From contig JBPOFM010000001.1 of assembly GCA_051252455.1 (NCBI GenBank), forward strand, positions 620,001 through 684,000: a stretch of DNA of 64,000 bases, read 5' to 3'. The DNA is from JBPOFM01 sp051252455 (GTDB taxonomy: Bacteria > Bacteroidota > Bacteroidia > Flavobacteriales > Flavobacteriaceae). The notes below the pieces were generated by a model. That model was not told the DNA's origin and ran no database searches. It saw nothing but the letters and a program-made list of their open reading frames with translations. Made by a program: the position numbers and the translations under genes. Shown here piece after piece: positions 25,936 to 34,757 of the stretch (positions within the stretch are counted from its first letter, which is position 1; each line of letters opens with the position of its first letter).

Positions 25936-27297
25936 CTAATTCATAATGCTTATAAAACCTTCGCTAAGCTTCTTAATGTTTTCTGTTTCCATACACCTTG
26001 GATCGCCATAAGAATCAGACATAATGCCCTCAAAGGAGTTTTTTAATAACCATTCAGAAAAATCTTTTAGGTTTGGAATCTCTTCCTGTTTCAGTAAACC
26101 TTCAAAAGTTTGGTTGTTTCTAAAATCTTTCCAAGAGATTTCGTTGCAACCATTCAGCCTGTTAAAAAATGTAGGAGCAAAAGTAAACGATTTCCCACCT
26201 TTCAAGGCTGCTTCATAAGCAATCGTACCTGAAACAGTAAAAACAGCTTGTGAGTGTTCTAAAAAAAGATAAGAGTTCACACTATTATCAACCAAAAAAG
26301 TGTGCCTTAACTTTTTTATTTCTTTGTAAAATTTCAAATCTCGATCCCCAATGGCGTTGGAATGTTCTTTAACTAGCAGTATATAATCTTCTGGCATCAT
26401 GCGCCATACATTTTTTATCAAATTTAATTGATTCTCATAGTATCTACCAATGACGTCAATGGATGCTTCGGGTTGCTTATGTAAGGTGAATAAGATGGTT
26501 TTTTTGCCTTTTGGTAGCTCTTCAATACTAGATTCGGAAACGAATGCCTTGAACAAAAATCGATTTATAATTTCGTTCGTTTTTATTTTAAAATGGATCC
26601 AAGGATGACTGTAAAGTGTTGGATCATTCGCATCTTGATTGGTCCTAAATATAAAGTTCTTTAACAACTTTAAATTATGTTTAAGCGTGCTTTTTTCATC
26701 AATGAACTTATCATTTAAAGCCAAATAAGCTGGTTTTTCTGCTTTGATTACTTTATTTGATACGTTCAAAGCATTATTAACCTCTTTGATAACCGATTGG
26801 AATTCATCTGAGAAAAACGCAAATCGTCCGTTAGGAATTCTTATTGTATGTGGATTGACGAATTCACAATTTAGCTCGGAGGCCTCTTTAAATAAGCGTA
26901 TGGCAACCAATTCATGAGCCCATGTGAGTTCTCCAAATACATATTGAATCTCATTTCTCTTTATAAAATGATAATAGACATTCTTGAGTTTTAGCAGGTA
27001 CTTAAAAGTCCATTTTGGTGATTCCTCTTTCAAGACACGATCTCCATACACCAACTCATTTATCTTAAGATCATAATCGATATCTTCAAGTTGTGAATTA
27101 AGAATTTGCTTTTTCCCAATATAAAGTACTTGATCCTTTGAAAACTCATCCGATAAATAATCATATTGCTTTTTATTAGGAGTAATCCAATAAACGGTGT
27201 AATCGTTTTGTATAAGGATTTTCGCCACCTCTACAAATACATCAGTTTTGTAGTAGTTGGCAATAAAACATATGTGTTTAGCGGAACCTGTCTTCAT
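25936..27297 (-). CDS. capsule polysaccharide synthesis-type glycosyltransferase (candidate nonulosonic acid transferase)
   Basis: A 453-residue soluble protein without membrane segments. The C-terminal half contains FTLHKQPEASIDVIGRYYEN, LLVKEHSNAIGD and VFTVSGTIAYEAALKGGKSF, the pattern of the Capsule_synth (KpsS/LipB-like) and CDP-glycerol transferase folds, in which a P-E motif, K-E-H and a T/S-G-T-x-x-x-E-A motif line the donor site. Members of this group transfer Kdo or related CMP-activated sugars. Its place beside the flippase and the nonulosonic-acid genes makes it a candidate for the transferase that uses their product. That last step is inference. Confidence 0.55.
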   Translation of the reverse strand: MKTGSAKHICFIANYYKTDVFVEVAKILIQNDYTVYWITPNKKQYDYLSDEFSKDQVLYIGKKQILNSQLEDIDYDLKINELVYGDRVLKEESPKWTFKYLLKLKNVYYHFIKRNEIQYVFGELTWAHELVAIRLFKEASELNCEFVNPHTIRIPNGRFAFFSDEFQSVIKEVNNALNVSNKVIKAEKPAYLALNDKFIDEKSTLKHNLKLLKNFIFRTNQDANDPTLYSHPWIHFKIKTNEIINRFLFKAFVSESSIEELPKGKKTILFTLHKQPEASIDVIGRYYENQLNLIKNVWRMMPEDYILLVKEHSNAIGDRDLKFYKEIKKLRHTFLVDNSVNSYLFLEHSQAVFTVSGTIAYEAALKGGKSFTFAPTFFNRLNGCNEISWKDFRNNQTFEGLLKQEEIPNLKDFSEWLLKNSFEGIMSDSYGDPRCMETENIKKLSEGFISIMN

Positions 27298-27308
27298 TTA
27301 AATATCAC

Positions 27309-28550
27309 TTAATTCAGCTTATAATTTCGTTTGTATAAAATAAAAACACTTAAAAGTAAAGCTGCAAATGTACTTACAAACATTGATAAAGTGATCTTTT
27401 CAAGAAAATCTAATTTTACAGTATAAAGCAAGAGAATGAAAATCACACCCAAAAATCCAGCTATGTACAATTTGATAATGTTTTTATTTTCTCGCCCATA
27501 ATGCATTTCCAGATATGCCAAAATGCAGCTCATAAATGTATACAAAATGATTAAACTAGAGACTAAAACAGCTCGGTCCAGGTCGTGTTTATCTTTGTTA
27601 AAATACAAATAAATAGCTGTTATCGCTACTACAAATGCAATTGATGACATTAATAAAGTTACATATTTGTAAAGCGTGTTTTTCTTCACATGCAGCACAT
27701 TTTCGACTGTATAGAGCTCCTTGACGAAAAATGCCAACAATGAAGAATGCGTTAGAAAAATAATCATCGAGAAACGTTGTATCAATGACAATAGCACACC
27801 ATCATCCAACGACATTTTATCTAAAGCATTGATTTTTCCGTAATTGGCAATGTACATCATGATAAACACCTGAATAATGGTAGGCCAAGAGAACAGGAGT
27901 GATGCTTTTATAAGTTGTCCAATCTGCAATTCATGATATCGTTCTTGCCACTTTGAAATTAAATTGAATACGATTTTCAGGAAATAAATGATACAGAATA
28001 AAATTTGACCAATAAAAATCAGCCAAAGTTCGAATTCCATGCCGAAGAATACATAAATGAATAATACCAACAACGAGATGACGTTTGCGGAAATAGTAAC
28101 GAATAATCCGTATTGAGGTTTATTCAACAACCTATAATAAGATGAAAGAAATGCAAAAGTGCATAGAAAAAGGGCTCTGGAAACGATGTAAATTACATAC
28201 TCATCAAACGGAAATATAAAATAATGGATGATAATCAGCCCAGAACCCGCAATGAACAATGCAAAATAAAGTAGGTGGAAAATCTTTACGACTCTGTTGA
28301 TGATCGCTTGTTTATCTTCTTTGTTTCGATAGACATAATAGAAATATCCTGCAAGGCCCAAATCCAAAAAAGGAATGATTACAATGGTTACAGAATAGAT
28401 GTATTCAATGGAAAGATACACAGTTTGATCCTTGAAAAGCTGAAGCACTAAAATTGGCAACAAGAAGATTACAGCCTTATCAAAATAGCTCAACGCCATA
28501 AAGCTGAATAGGCTTTTGTTGTTCTTAAAAAGAGCTATAATTTTTTTCAA
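27309..28550 (-). CDS. Wzx-like flippase (polysaccharide translocase)
   Basis: A 413-residue membrane protein with twelve hydrophobic helices evenly spaced in six pairs, a lysine-rich N-terminus (MKKIIALFKNNKS) and short loops: the layout of the MOP/PST flippase family. It would move the undecaprenyl-linked repeat unit across the inner membrane. It is the only flippase candidate in the window. A 140-bp gap upstream separates it from the GNAT gene; that gap is AT-rich with no clear promoter or terminator. Confidence 0.7.
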   Translation of the reverse strand: MKKIIALFKNNKSLFSFMALSYFDKAVIFLLPILVLQLFKDQTVYLSIEYIYSVTIVIIPFLDLGLAGYFYYVYRNKEDKQAIINRVVKIFHLLYFALFIAGSGLIIIHYFIFPFDEYVIYIVSRALFLCTFAFLSSYYRLLNKPQYGLFVTISANVISLLVLFIYVFFGMEFELWLIFIGQILFCIIYFLKIVFNLISKWQERYHELQIGQLIKASLLFSWPTIIQVFIMMYIANYGKINALDKMSLDDGVLLSLIQRFSMIIFLTHSSLLAFFVKELYTVENVLHVKKNTLYKYVTLLMSSIAFVVAITAIYLYFNKDKHDLDRAVLVSSLIILYTFMSCILAYLEMHYGRENKNIIKLYIAGFLGVIFILLLYTVKLDFLEKITLSMFVSTFAALLLSVFILYKRNYKLN

Positions 28551-28690
28551 AGAAATGATGGTTTTTGGTCAAATTGTAAGCGACTAACTACAGGGTTTTT
28601 GTAGCAGCAGCAAGAACATTTTCAATAAAAATAAAGTAGTTTTTGACCTATAGGTAGCGGTTTGAAATAATTTTGATTTCGATACGTAAT

Positions 28691-29224
28691 TTATTTATGA
28701 TCTTGATTTAATAACGAAATGATCACAGAATCCCAATATTTGCCATCCTCAAAACAGTTTTGACGCAGGACACCATCTTGCTTGAAATTGAATTTTTTAG
28801 TGAAAAAGTCTATTTTTTTGGCGTCGAATTCGTAAAGCTCCATCCAAATTTTGTTTAAATTGAGGTTGTTGAATCCGTAATCAATGAGCAAGGTTGCAGC
28901 TTCCTCTGCAATCCCTTTATCATCAATATAATGATTATCCTTACCAATGTAAAATGAGAAATCTGCAGAACGATTGATCCAATTGATGTATAACAATCCC
29001 GCTGCTCCAATTGCTTCGTTGGTTTTAAGATCAACAATAGCAAACATATAATTGAAATGCTTGGTTTTCTGCAAACTCTCAAACCATGCTTCTTGATCTG
29101 TCAAGGACAATTCCCTGACTTCTCTAAAATTTCGTCTGAAATCCGTTAGATTTCTCCAATCACGAAATAAGGGTAAATCCTCCTTCTCCACAGCTCTTAA
29201 TCCAATGCTTTTGCCTTTTATCAT
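28691..29224 (-). CDS. GNAT acetyltransferase (PseH-like, nonulosonic acid module)
   Basis: A 177-residue GNAT-fold protein with the acetyl-CoA-binding region ADFSFYIGKDNHYIDDKGIA and the later conserved block LNLNKIWMELYEFD. In pseudaminic acid clusters a GNAT of this size (PseH) acetylates the 4-amino group of the hexose intermediate. Here it directly follows the NeuB-family gene (2 bp gap), which supports an N-acetylation step. No aminotransferase that could create the target amine is present nearby, so the acceptor is uncertain. Confidence 0.75.
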   Translation of the reverse strand: MIKGKSIGLRAVEKEDLPLFRDWRNLTDFRRNFREVRELSLTDQEAWFESLQKTKHFNYMFAIVDLKTNEAIGAAGLLYINWINRSADFSFYIGKDNHYIDDKGIAEEAATLLIDYGFNNLNLNKIWMELYEFDAKKIDFFTKKFNFKQDGVLRQNCFEDGKYWDSVIISLLNQDHK

Positions 29225-29226
29225 CT

Positions 29227-30288
29227 TTAGATATGGTTAGCGGTTAAATGATCACCTGAATCTATATCAGTTTTTAAAATGTTTCCTAAAACAGCATCAA
29301 TCTCATATGGCTGCAGTCCGCCTTCAGAAATTGGACGCAAGACAATAATGTCCTCTTTTTTCACTGTATCGCCTGCTTTCAAATCTTTATTCACCCGAAG
29401 ACAACGTCTTTGAACAATCATGGATAATTCTTCGTTTGGCTCTACGCGTTTGATGCCGTCTCCCAAAGCCGATAGCAGCTCATAGGATCGATCTACCATA
29501 TCTCTCCAACTCTTTGGATTCATTGCAAAGGCATGGTCTGGCCCTTCTTGATTGTTGTCATCTGTAAAATGTTTTTCAATCACTCTGGCTCCCAATGCAA
29601 TACTTCCCATAGTGGTTGCGTGGCCTGGCGTATGATCTGAAAGACCCAGCATTACATTTGGATATTTTAAACGATACGCTTTCAATACATTTAGATTGCA
29701 GTAATTGAAATTTTCCAAGCTGCCTGTGTAATTTGTGTTACACTGCATCAATACCAACTCTTCTGTCTTTTTTAAGGCCATTTCCATAACACGATCAACA
29801 TCTTCCATTGAAGAGGCTCCTGTAGCGATAAGAACTGGTTTATTTTTATCTATAATATAGTCAATAATCTCCAGCCATGTAATATCACCTGACCCTATTT
29901 TGTATAAATCAACATACTGATCCACCAAATCAACGGAATCAAAATCGTAAGGACTTGTAAAATAATCAATTCCTGCTTTATTACATTCTTCTTTGAGTGT
30001 TTTTGTCCAATCTTTATCGATGCTAGCGTCTTCATAGACCTCAAACACTGATTTTTTCCATTTAGATTGATGGGATAACTTGCCTTGCATGGCATCAAAT
30101 CCCTTTTTACTCACAATTTTATTGGCTTGAAAATTTTGAAATTTGGCGGCATCAGCACCAGCTTCTTTTGCCAAATGAATCAGTTCAATCGCTTTTTCTA
30201 GCGAACCATTATGATTTGCTCCTATGTCAGCAATAAAATACAGTGAATTCTTATCAACTGTTTTGCTTCCTAACTTAATTCGTCTCAT
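29227..30288 (-). CDS. N-acetylneuraminate synthase family protein (NeuB/PseI/LegI type)
   Basis: A 353-residue enzyme that should condense phosphoenolpyruvate with a six-carbon N-acetylated sugar to give a nine-carbon nonulosonic acid. The TIM barrel has FIADIGANHNGSLEKAIEL, KFQNFQANKIVS, YKIGSGDITW and GLSDHTPGHATTMGSIALGA, which are the PEP and metal-binding regions. A C-terminal SAF (antifreeze-like) domain covers about residues 285-350 (RRCLRVNKDLKAGDTV). The sequence alone does not tell which isomer is made. It overlaps the upstream SDR gene by 14 bp. Confidence 0.88.
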   Translation of the reverse strand: MRRIKLGSKTVDKNSLYFIADIGANHNGSLEKAIELIHLAKEAGADAAKFQNFQANKIVSKKGFDAMQGKLSHQSKWKKSVFEVYEDASIDKDWTKTLKEECNKAGIDYFTSPYDFDSVDLVDQYVDLYKIGSGDITWLEIIDYIIDKNKPVLIATGASSMEDVDRVMEMALKKTEELVLMQCNTNYTGSLENFNYCNLNVLKAYRLKYPNVMLGLSDHTPGHATTMGSIALGARVIEKHFTDDNNQEGPDHAFAMNPKSWRDMVDRSYELLSALGDGIKRVEPNEELSMIVQRRCLRVNKDLKAGDTVKKEDIIVLRPISEGGLQPYEIDAVLGNILKTDIDSGDHLTANHI

Positions 30289-31174
30289 GATAGTTGTCTT
30301 TTATTTCTTGGATGGTTTGTGTAAGATTCGGTAATTTTGTCTTACTCAAGTCTTCATATGCTTTACAATTAAGGGTTTGGTCTGTACTTCGTTTTGCCCT
30401 GTCTTTAAAGTCTGAAATCTTTCCGCACTTAATTGTCTCTGTTTGTAAATTTAACGCTTTTAGTAATGCAATGCCAAATTGGTATTTTGAACCTATTTCA
30501 CTACCAGCAACATGAACAATTTTTCTAGAGAAATTAGAAGGATTTTGAATGATGTGTTTTAATTGGTTTGCCATATTCCAAATGGAGATAGGCGTGAATT
30601 TTACATCATCAAACAGTGATATGTCAATATTGTTTTTTGAAGAATTTACAATCCATTCCACAAAACCTTGTCGGTTGCTATTGCGATTGGTGCCCACAAT
30701 TGTGGTTCTTACAATGGTATAATTTGAAGTGGAAGCTGTTAGGAAAAATTCCCCGATTTCTTTTGATTTTCCATACACACTTTCTGGGTTTACATGATCA
30801 TCTTCAGATGCGTAATGCGTGTCATTGGAAAACACGGCATCGGTTGAGATATAGATGATATGGGTTTTTTCAGCAACTGCTTTTGTAAATTTATTTAAGG
30901 TAATTCCGTTCACCAAAAATGCTTCGCTTGGATGCTGTTCGCAATAATTTCCATTGGTCAAAGCTGCACAATGAATAATCACATCGGGTTTTGACCATTC
31001 GATTAGTGGTGTATAATCTGAAATAGACAAATCAAAAGCCATGAAATGATCAGCTATATGGATTTCAGGAGTTTTTGAGCCTGTTGCGAATACATTGAAG
31101 TCCTCTTGAAAGGATTCTACCAATGTGGCTCCCAACATCCCTGTTGCTCCTGTGATCAATACATTTTTTTTCAT
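30275..31174 (-). CDS. RmlD-like SDR oxidoreductase within the nonulosonic acid module
   Basis: A 299-residue extended SDR. It has the nucleotide-binding motif TGATGMLGATLV at the N-terminus, VIIHCAALTNGNYCEQHP, STDAVF and the catalytic YGKSK, which place it in the RmlD (4-keto-sugar reductase) group. It lies between the CMP-sugar synthetase and the NeuB-family gene and overlaps both (4 bp and 14 bp), so it is almost certainly part of that pathway. A reductase is not part of the standard pseudaminic or legionaminic pathways. It may reduce the 4-keto product of the PseB-like dehydratase. The dedicated dTDP-rhamnose RmlD is a separate gene at about 40 kb. Confidence 0.8.
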   Translation of the reverse strand: MKKNVLITGATGMLGATLVESFQEDFNVFATGSKTPEIHIADHFMAFDLSISDYTPLIEWSKPDVIIHCAALTNGNYCEQHPSEAFLVNGITLNKFTKAVAEKTHIIYISTDAVFSNDTHYASEDDHVNPESVYGKSKEIGEFFLTASTSNYTIVRTTIVGTNRNSNRQGFVEWIVNSSKNNIDISLFDDVKFTPISIWNMANQLKHIIQNPSNFSRKIVHVAGSEIGSKYQFGIALLKALNLQTETIKCGKISDFKDRAKRSTDQTLNCKAYEDLSKTKLPNLTQTIQEIKDNYHETN

Positions 31175-31875
31175 AATGTCTGATTGTATCGTTGTAGCAA
31201 TTGATATTTAAATTCTGCGATTTCCCAGTCATCAAGTGTATCGATATCATGCGCTTCCATTTCTTTGATTTCCAAAGAACCTGTGTTATCTGTCCATAAT
31301 TGTCCAAATGACATTAGTTTTTCAACATTAAACCAGTAAAATTGTCCCGCATCGTGAAAAGAAGCTTCAAGATCTTGAGATCGGGTAACCAAATGTTGTG
31401 GATAAATCATGTGCATCTGACCAGAATCGCTCAATCTCAAACCTCTTTGAATTGGATAGCCATATTTTAAAACTGGAAAAACACAATCGAATTTTGAACT
31501 TTCTAAAAATTCATGGAATGTCTTTAAGCGTTGAGCAGATGTGAAAGGCGCTGTAGGATAGATACAGCAGGCTTCGTCGTAAATAGAGCCTGATTCTTTG
31601 TAAGATGAAATAACCTCATTAATGACATCAAAAGTGGTCGCAAAATCGTCTGAATTCTTTTTACTTCTCAAATAAGGAACACTTGCGCCATAAGATTTCG
31701 CTATTTCGGCAATCTCAACATCATCAGTTGAAACCATCACCTCATCAAAAAGACCGCTTTGTAATGCTGCCTCAATGGAATAAGAAATTATCGGTTTCTG
31801 TAAGAATGGTTTAATATTCTTTCTTGGTATCCGTTTACTTCCGCCTCTTGCAGGGATGATAGCAATCCTTTTCAT
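31171..31875 (-). CDS. CMP-nonulosonic acid synthetase (NeuA/PseF family)
   Basis: A 234-residue cytidylyltransferase. The CTP-binding motif IIPARGGSKRIPRKNIKPF is at the N-terminus, followed by STDDVEIAEIA and YPTAPFTS, and the metal-binding aspartates lie in the ending HDIDTLDDWE. It activates a nonulosonic acid with CTP to the CMP-sugar used by a transferase. The size and ending resemble PseF more than NeuA. It lies 2 bp downstream of the PseB-like gene and overlaps the SDR start as ATGA. Confidence 0.88.
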   Translation of the reverse strand: MKRIAIIPARGGSKRIPRKNIKPFLQKPIISYSIEAALQSGLFDEVMVSTDDVEIAEIAKSYGASVPYLRSKKNSDDFATTFDVINEVISSYKESGSIYDEACCIYPTAPFTSAQRLKTFHEFLESSKFDCVFPVLKYGYPIQRGLRLSDSGQMHMIYPQHLVTRSQDLEASFHDAGQFYWFNVEKLMSFGQLWTDNTGSLEIKEMEAHDIDTLDDWEIAEFKYQLLQRYNQTL

Positions 31876-31877
31876 AT

Positions 31878-32897
31878 TTAGACTTCAAAGTTGCTATCTA
31901 CATGCGATTTTATCAGTTCTCTTAAACTTTCTACTGTTTCCCAATCATCATTGTCACCGGAGTTATAACTGAAGCCTTCAGGAACATGTTTTGCATTAAA
32001 AGTGTTGATAAACTCTTCGAGCTTCCACTTATGCATAGCTGGCAAAATTATAAAGTACTTCCCTAAATCGTATGTGTAGAACGAATCGGATGTGGTAATC
32101 ATTTCTTCATGGACTTTCTCACCCGGTCGAATACCCACAATTGGTTTTTCACAATCGGGACCGATAGCTTCCGCCACGTCCATAATTTTATAAGATGGAA
32201 TTTTTGGCACGAACAATTCGCCTCCCCAAGCATGTTCTAAAGCATGCATGACCATTTCTACACCACCTTGAAGGGAAATATTGAAACGAGTCATATTAGG
32301 ATCGGTAATGGGTAAGATTCCTTGTTCTTTTTTCTTTTGTATAAAAAATGGAATCACCGAACCGTTCGATCCCATAACATTTCCATAACGAACAACCGAA
32401 AAACGGATTGGATTGTCTCCTTTGATGTTATTGGCAGCTATAAAAAGCTTGTCTGACGTCAGTTTTGTAGCGCCATATAAGTTGATTGGTGCACACGCTT
32501 TATCTGTAGAAAGTGCAACCACACGCTCCACTTTTGTTTTAAAACAAGCATCTACCACATTTTCAGCGCCTCCAATGTTTGTTTTAATACATTCATCAGG
32601 ATTGTATTCTGCGATGTGTACATGTTTCATTGCCGCAGCATGGATGACATAATCCACACCTTGAAAAGCTCTGATTAATCGTTCTTTATCTCTAACATCA
32701 CCAATAAAAAAGCGGATTTGAGGGTACTGTTCTGGCGGAAATTCCTGTGCCATTTGAAATTGCTTTTGTTCATCTCTTGAATAGATGACCAATCGCCGAA
32801 CATCTGAATGGTTTTTTAGGATGTGAAGTGTCAATGCCTTTCCAAGTGAGCCTGTACCACCTGTTATCAGTACTGATTTATTTTTTAATGTGAACAT
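31878..32897 (-). CDS. pseB: UDP-GlcNAc 4,6-dehydratase, inverting (PseB-like)
   Basis: A 339-residue SDR of the PseB/FlaA1/CapE group. It has TGGTGSLGKALT at the N-terminus, HAAAMKHVHIAEYNPDE, the catalytic STDKACAPINLYGATKL (Asp-Lys pair and YxxxK) and RYGNVMGSNGSVIPFF. The group converts UDP-GlcNAc to a 6-deoxy-4-keto sugar, with inversion at C5 in PseB. It opens the nonulosonic module and follows the small lipoprotein gene with a 4-bp gap. CapE-type use, toward N-acetyl-L-fucosamine, is an alternative, but the neighbouring NeuB and NeuA homologues favour a nonulosonic acid. Confidence 0.85.
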   Translation of the reverse strand: MFTLKNKSVLITGGTGSLGKALTLHILKNHSDVRRLVIYSRDEQKQFQMAQEFPPEQYPQIRFFIGDVRDKERLIRAFQGVDYVIHAAAMKHVHIAEYNPDECIKTNIGGAENVVDACFKTKVERVVALSTDKACAPINLYGATKLTSDKLFIAANNIKGDNPIRFSVVRYGNVMGSNGSVIPFFIQKKKEQGILPITDPNMTRFNISLQGGVEMVMHALEHAWGGELFVPKIPSYKIMDVAEAIGPDCEKPIVGIRPGEKVHEEMITTSDSFYTYDLGKYFIILPAMHKWKLEEFINTFNAKHVPEGFSYNSGDNDDWETVESLRELIKSHVDSNFEV

Positions 32898-32901
32898 CGA
32901 A

Positions 32902-33477
32902 TTAAATTTTGGTCATTAAGGCAGATTCTAAATTCTTGTTACCAACAATGTATGGGTCATGAACTTGCTTTCCATTCAAATCGAAGGGTTTAAGTTTGAA
33001 TGTCAATGAATCTGATTGCATTTCAATACCACCGTTAAAATTGAAATAGTTTTTTAGTTTCTTTCCTGTAATCACAAACGAGTTATTATTATAAGAAAGA
33101 GTACATTCAGAAATTTTTATTGGGTCTTGGTCTTCGTTAAAACCAAAATCGAGACGCACATTATAAGGATACACATCTTTAGGAAGTTCAAAACTTACTT
33201 GTTGGAACTCATTAGCACCTGTGATCTTCTTCTGAATCATGTGTGAAGCTTTATACGTATCCGATTCATTTTCAAGATAAAATACTTCTAGTGCATCATC
33301 TTTTGGAACTTGTACATTCAACAGTACTGAAAACACATTTTTGTTTTCATTTTTCAAAGCATCAGATCCCGTTGTTATCTCATCTGTTGTGGTTTCCGTC
33401 TTTGAGGTATCGTTCTTACAGCTAATAAATAGAATTGCGCAGATAACACAGGTTGCAATAAACTTCATATTCATCAT
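32902..33477 (-). CDS. small lipoprotein of unknown function between cysN and pseB-like
   Basis: A 191-residue protein that starts with a lipoprotein signal peptide (MKFIATCVICAILFISC; the Cys of ISC is the likely lipid anchor), then a Thr/Glu-rich linker and a beta-rich domain from about residue 45. No catalytic motif was recognised. The gene begins 5 bp after the cysN stop and ends 4 bp before the pseB-like gene, so it is cotranscribed with both. A periplasmic or outer-membrane role in the polysaccharide system is a guess from context only. The exact start among three nearby ATG codons is uncertain. Confidence 0.65.
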   Translation of the reverse strand: MMNMKFIATCVICAILFISCKNDTSKTETTTDEITTGSDALKNENKNVFSVLLNVQVPKDDALEVFYLENESDTYKASHMIQKKITGANEFQQVSFELPKDVYPYNVRLDFGFNEDQDPIKISECTLSYNNNSFVITGKKLKNYFNFNGGIEMQSDSLTFKLKPFDLNGKQVHDPYIVGNKNLESALMTKI

Positions 33478-33482
33478 TTTTA

Positions 33483-34736
33483 TTAAACAATCATCCCAGC
33501 CGCCACAGTTTCATTCGTGGAATCGTTGACAAGAATGATACTACCCGTGGTTCTGTTTTCTCTGTATGAATCAATCATCAAAGGTTTGGTAGTTCGGATT
33601 TTCACCTTACAGATGTCGTTCATGTTGCAGATGTCATCGTTGGAGTTACGATCCATCGTTTTCATATCTATTTTATAAACCAGCTCTTTAATCATCGCTG
33701 TTTCACTGTTCGATGTATGATAAATTGTGTATTTCTCACGTGGTTTAGAAGATGTTTTGTTCAACCAGCATAGCATCACTTCTATATCTTGGACCACTTC
33801 TGGTTTATTATTTGAACGCACAATCATATTTCCTCTACTAACATCAATATCATCTTCAAGTGCAATGGATACTGACATTGGCGCGTAAGCCTCTTCCAAT
33901 GTACCGTCAAACGTATCAATGCTCTTTATTTTTGATGTGAAACCAGAAGGCAAAACAGTCACCTCATCACCTATTCTTAAAACTCCACTTGCAATACGGC
34001 CAGCATAACCTCTATAGTCACGATGAGTGTCATTCTGTGGTCTTAAAACAGTCTGAACCGGAAAACGTGCATCAATCTTATTGACATCGCTACTGATATG
34101 AACAGTTTCCAAAGTATGCAACAATGGCGCGCCTTGATACCAATCCATATTTGTGGAACGATGGACTACATTGTCGCCATCTAGTGCACTGATGGGGATA
34201 AATCGAACATCTTTTACCAATAATTTTGAGGAAAACTCTTCAAATTGGTCAATGACTTTATTATATGCTTCCTCAGAAAATTCTACTAAATCCATTTTAT
34301 TGATACAGACCAAAATATGTGGAATCTGCAACAAAGACGCAATAAATGCGTGACGCTTGGTCTGTTCAATGACCCCATGTCTCGCATCTACAAGAATAAT
34401 GGCTGCATTTGCAGTCGATGCGCCTGTAACCATGTTACGCGTATATTCCACGTGTCCTGGAGTATCTGCGATGATAAATTTTCGCTTTGGTGTTGTAAAA
34501 TATCTATACGCGACATCGATGGTGATACCTTGCTCGCGTTCATCTCTTAAACCGTCTGTAAAAAGCGCAAGGTCTACGCCCTCGTGGCCTTTTTTCTTGC
34601 TGGTTTTTTCAATGGCTTCGAGTTGGTCTTCGAAGATGGACTTTGAATCGTATAGTAAACGTCCTATCAAGGTGCTTTTTCCGTCATCGACGCTTCCTGC
34701 GGTTGTAAAACGTAATAGTTGATTATTCTCTATCAT
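33483..34736 (-). CDS. cysN: sulfate adenylyltransferase GTPase subunit
   Basis: A 417-residue EF-Tu-like GTPase. The G1 loop GSVDDGKSTLIGRLLYDSK, G2 GITIDVAYRYF, G3 DTPGHVEYTRNM and G4 NKMD are all intact, followed by two beta-barrel domains. With CysD it makes adenylylsulfate from ATP and sulfate, using GTP hydrolysis to drive the reaction. There is no fused CysC domain; the kinase is a separate gene just upstream. It follows cysD with a 21-bp gap and is cotranscribed with it. Confidence 0.93.
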   Translation of the reverse strand: MIENNQLLRFTTAGSVDDGKSTLIGRLLYDSKSIFEDQLEAIEKTSKKKGHEGVDLALFTDGLRDEREQGITIDVAYRYFTTPKRKFIIADTPGHVEYTRNMVTGASTANAAIILVDARHGVIEQTKRHAFIASLLQIPHILVCINKMDLVEFSEEAYNKVIDQFEEFSSKLLVKDVRFIPISALDGDNVVHRSTNMDWYQGAPLLHTLETVHISSDVNKIDARFPVQTVLRPQNDTHRDYRGYAGRIASGVLRIGDEVTVLPSGFTSKIKSIDTFDGTLEEAYAPMSVSIALEDDIDVSRGNMIVRSNNKPEVVQDIEVMLCWLNKTSSKPREKYTIYHTSNSETAMIKELVYKIDMKTMDRNSNDDICNMNDICKVKIRTTKPLMIDSYRENRTTGSIILVNDSTNETVAAGMIV

Positions 34737-34757
34737 TTTTCTGTGTATTCGTAATTA

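Noticed and set aside
18682..33477. Search for a PLP aminotransferase (PseC-like) or UDP-sugar hydrolase (PseG-like) among the locus proteins
   Set aside because: No protein shows the PLP-lysine context or PseG motifs; the candidates are membrane proteins, glycosyltransferases or SDRs. The absence is reported as a finding instead.
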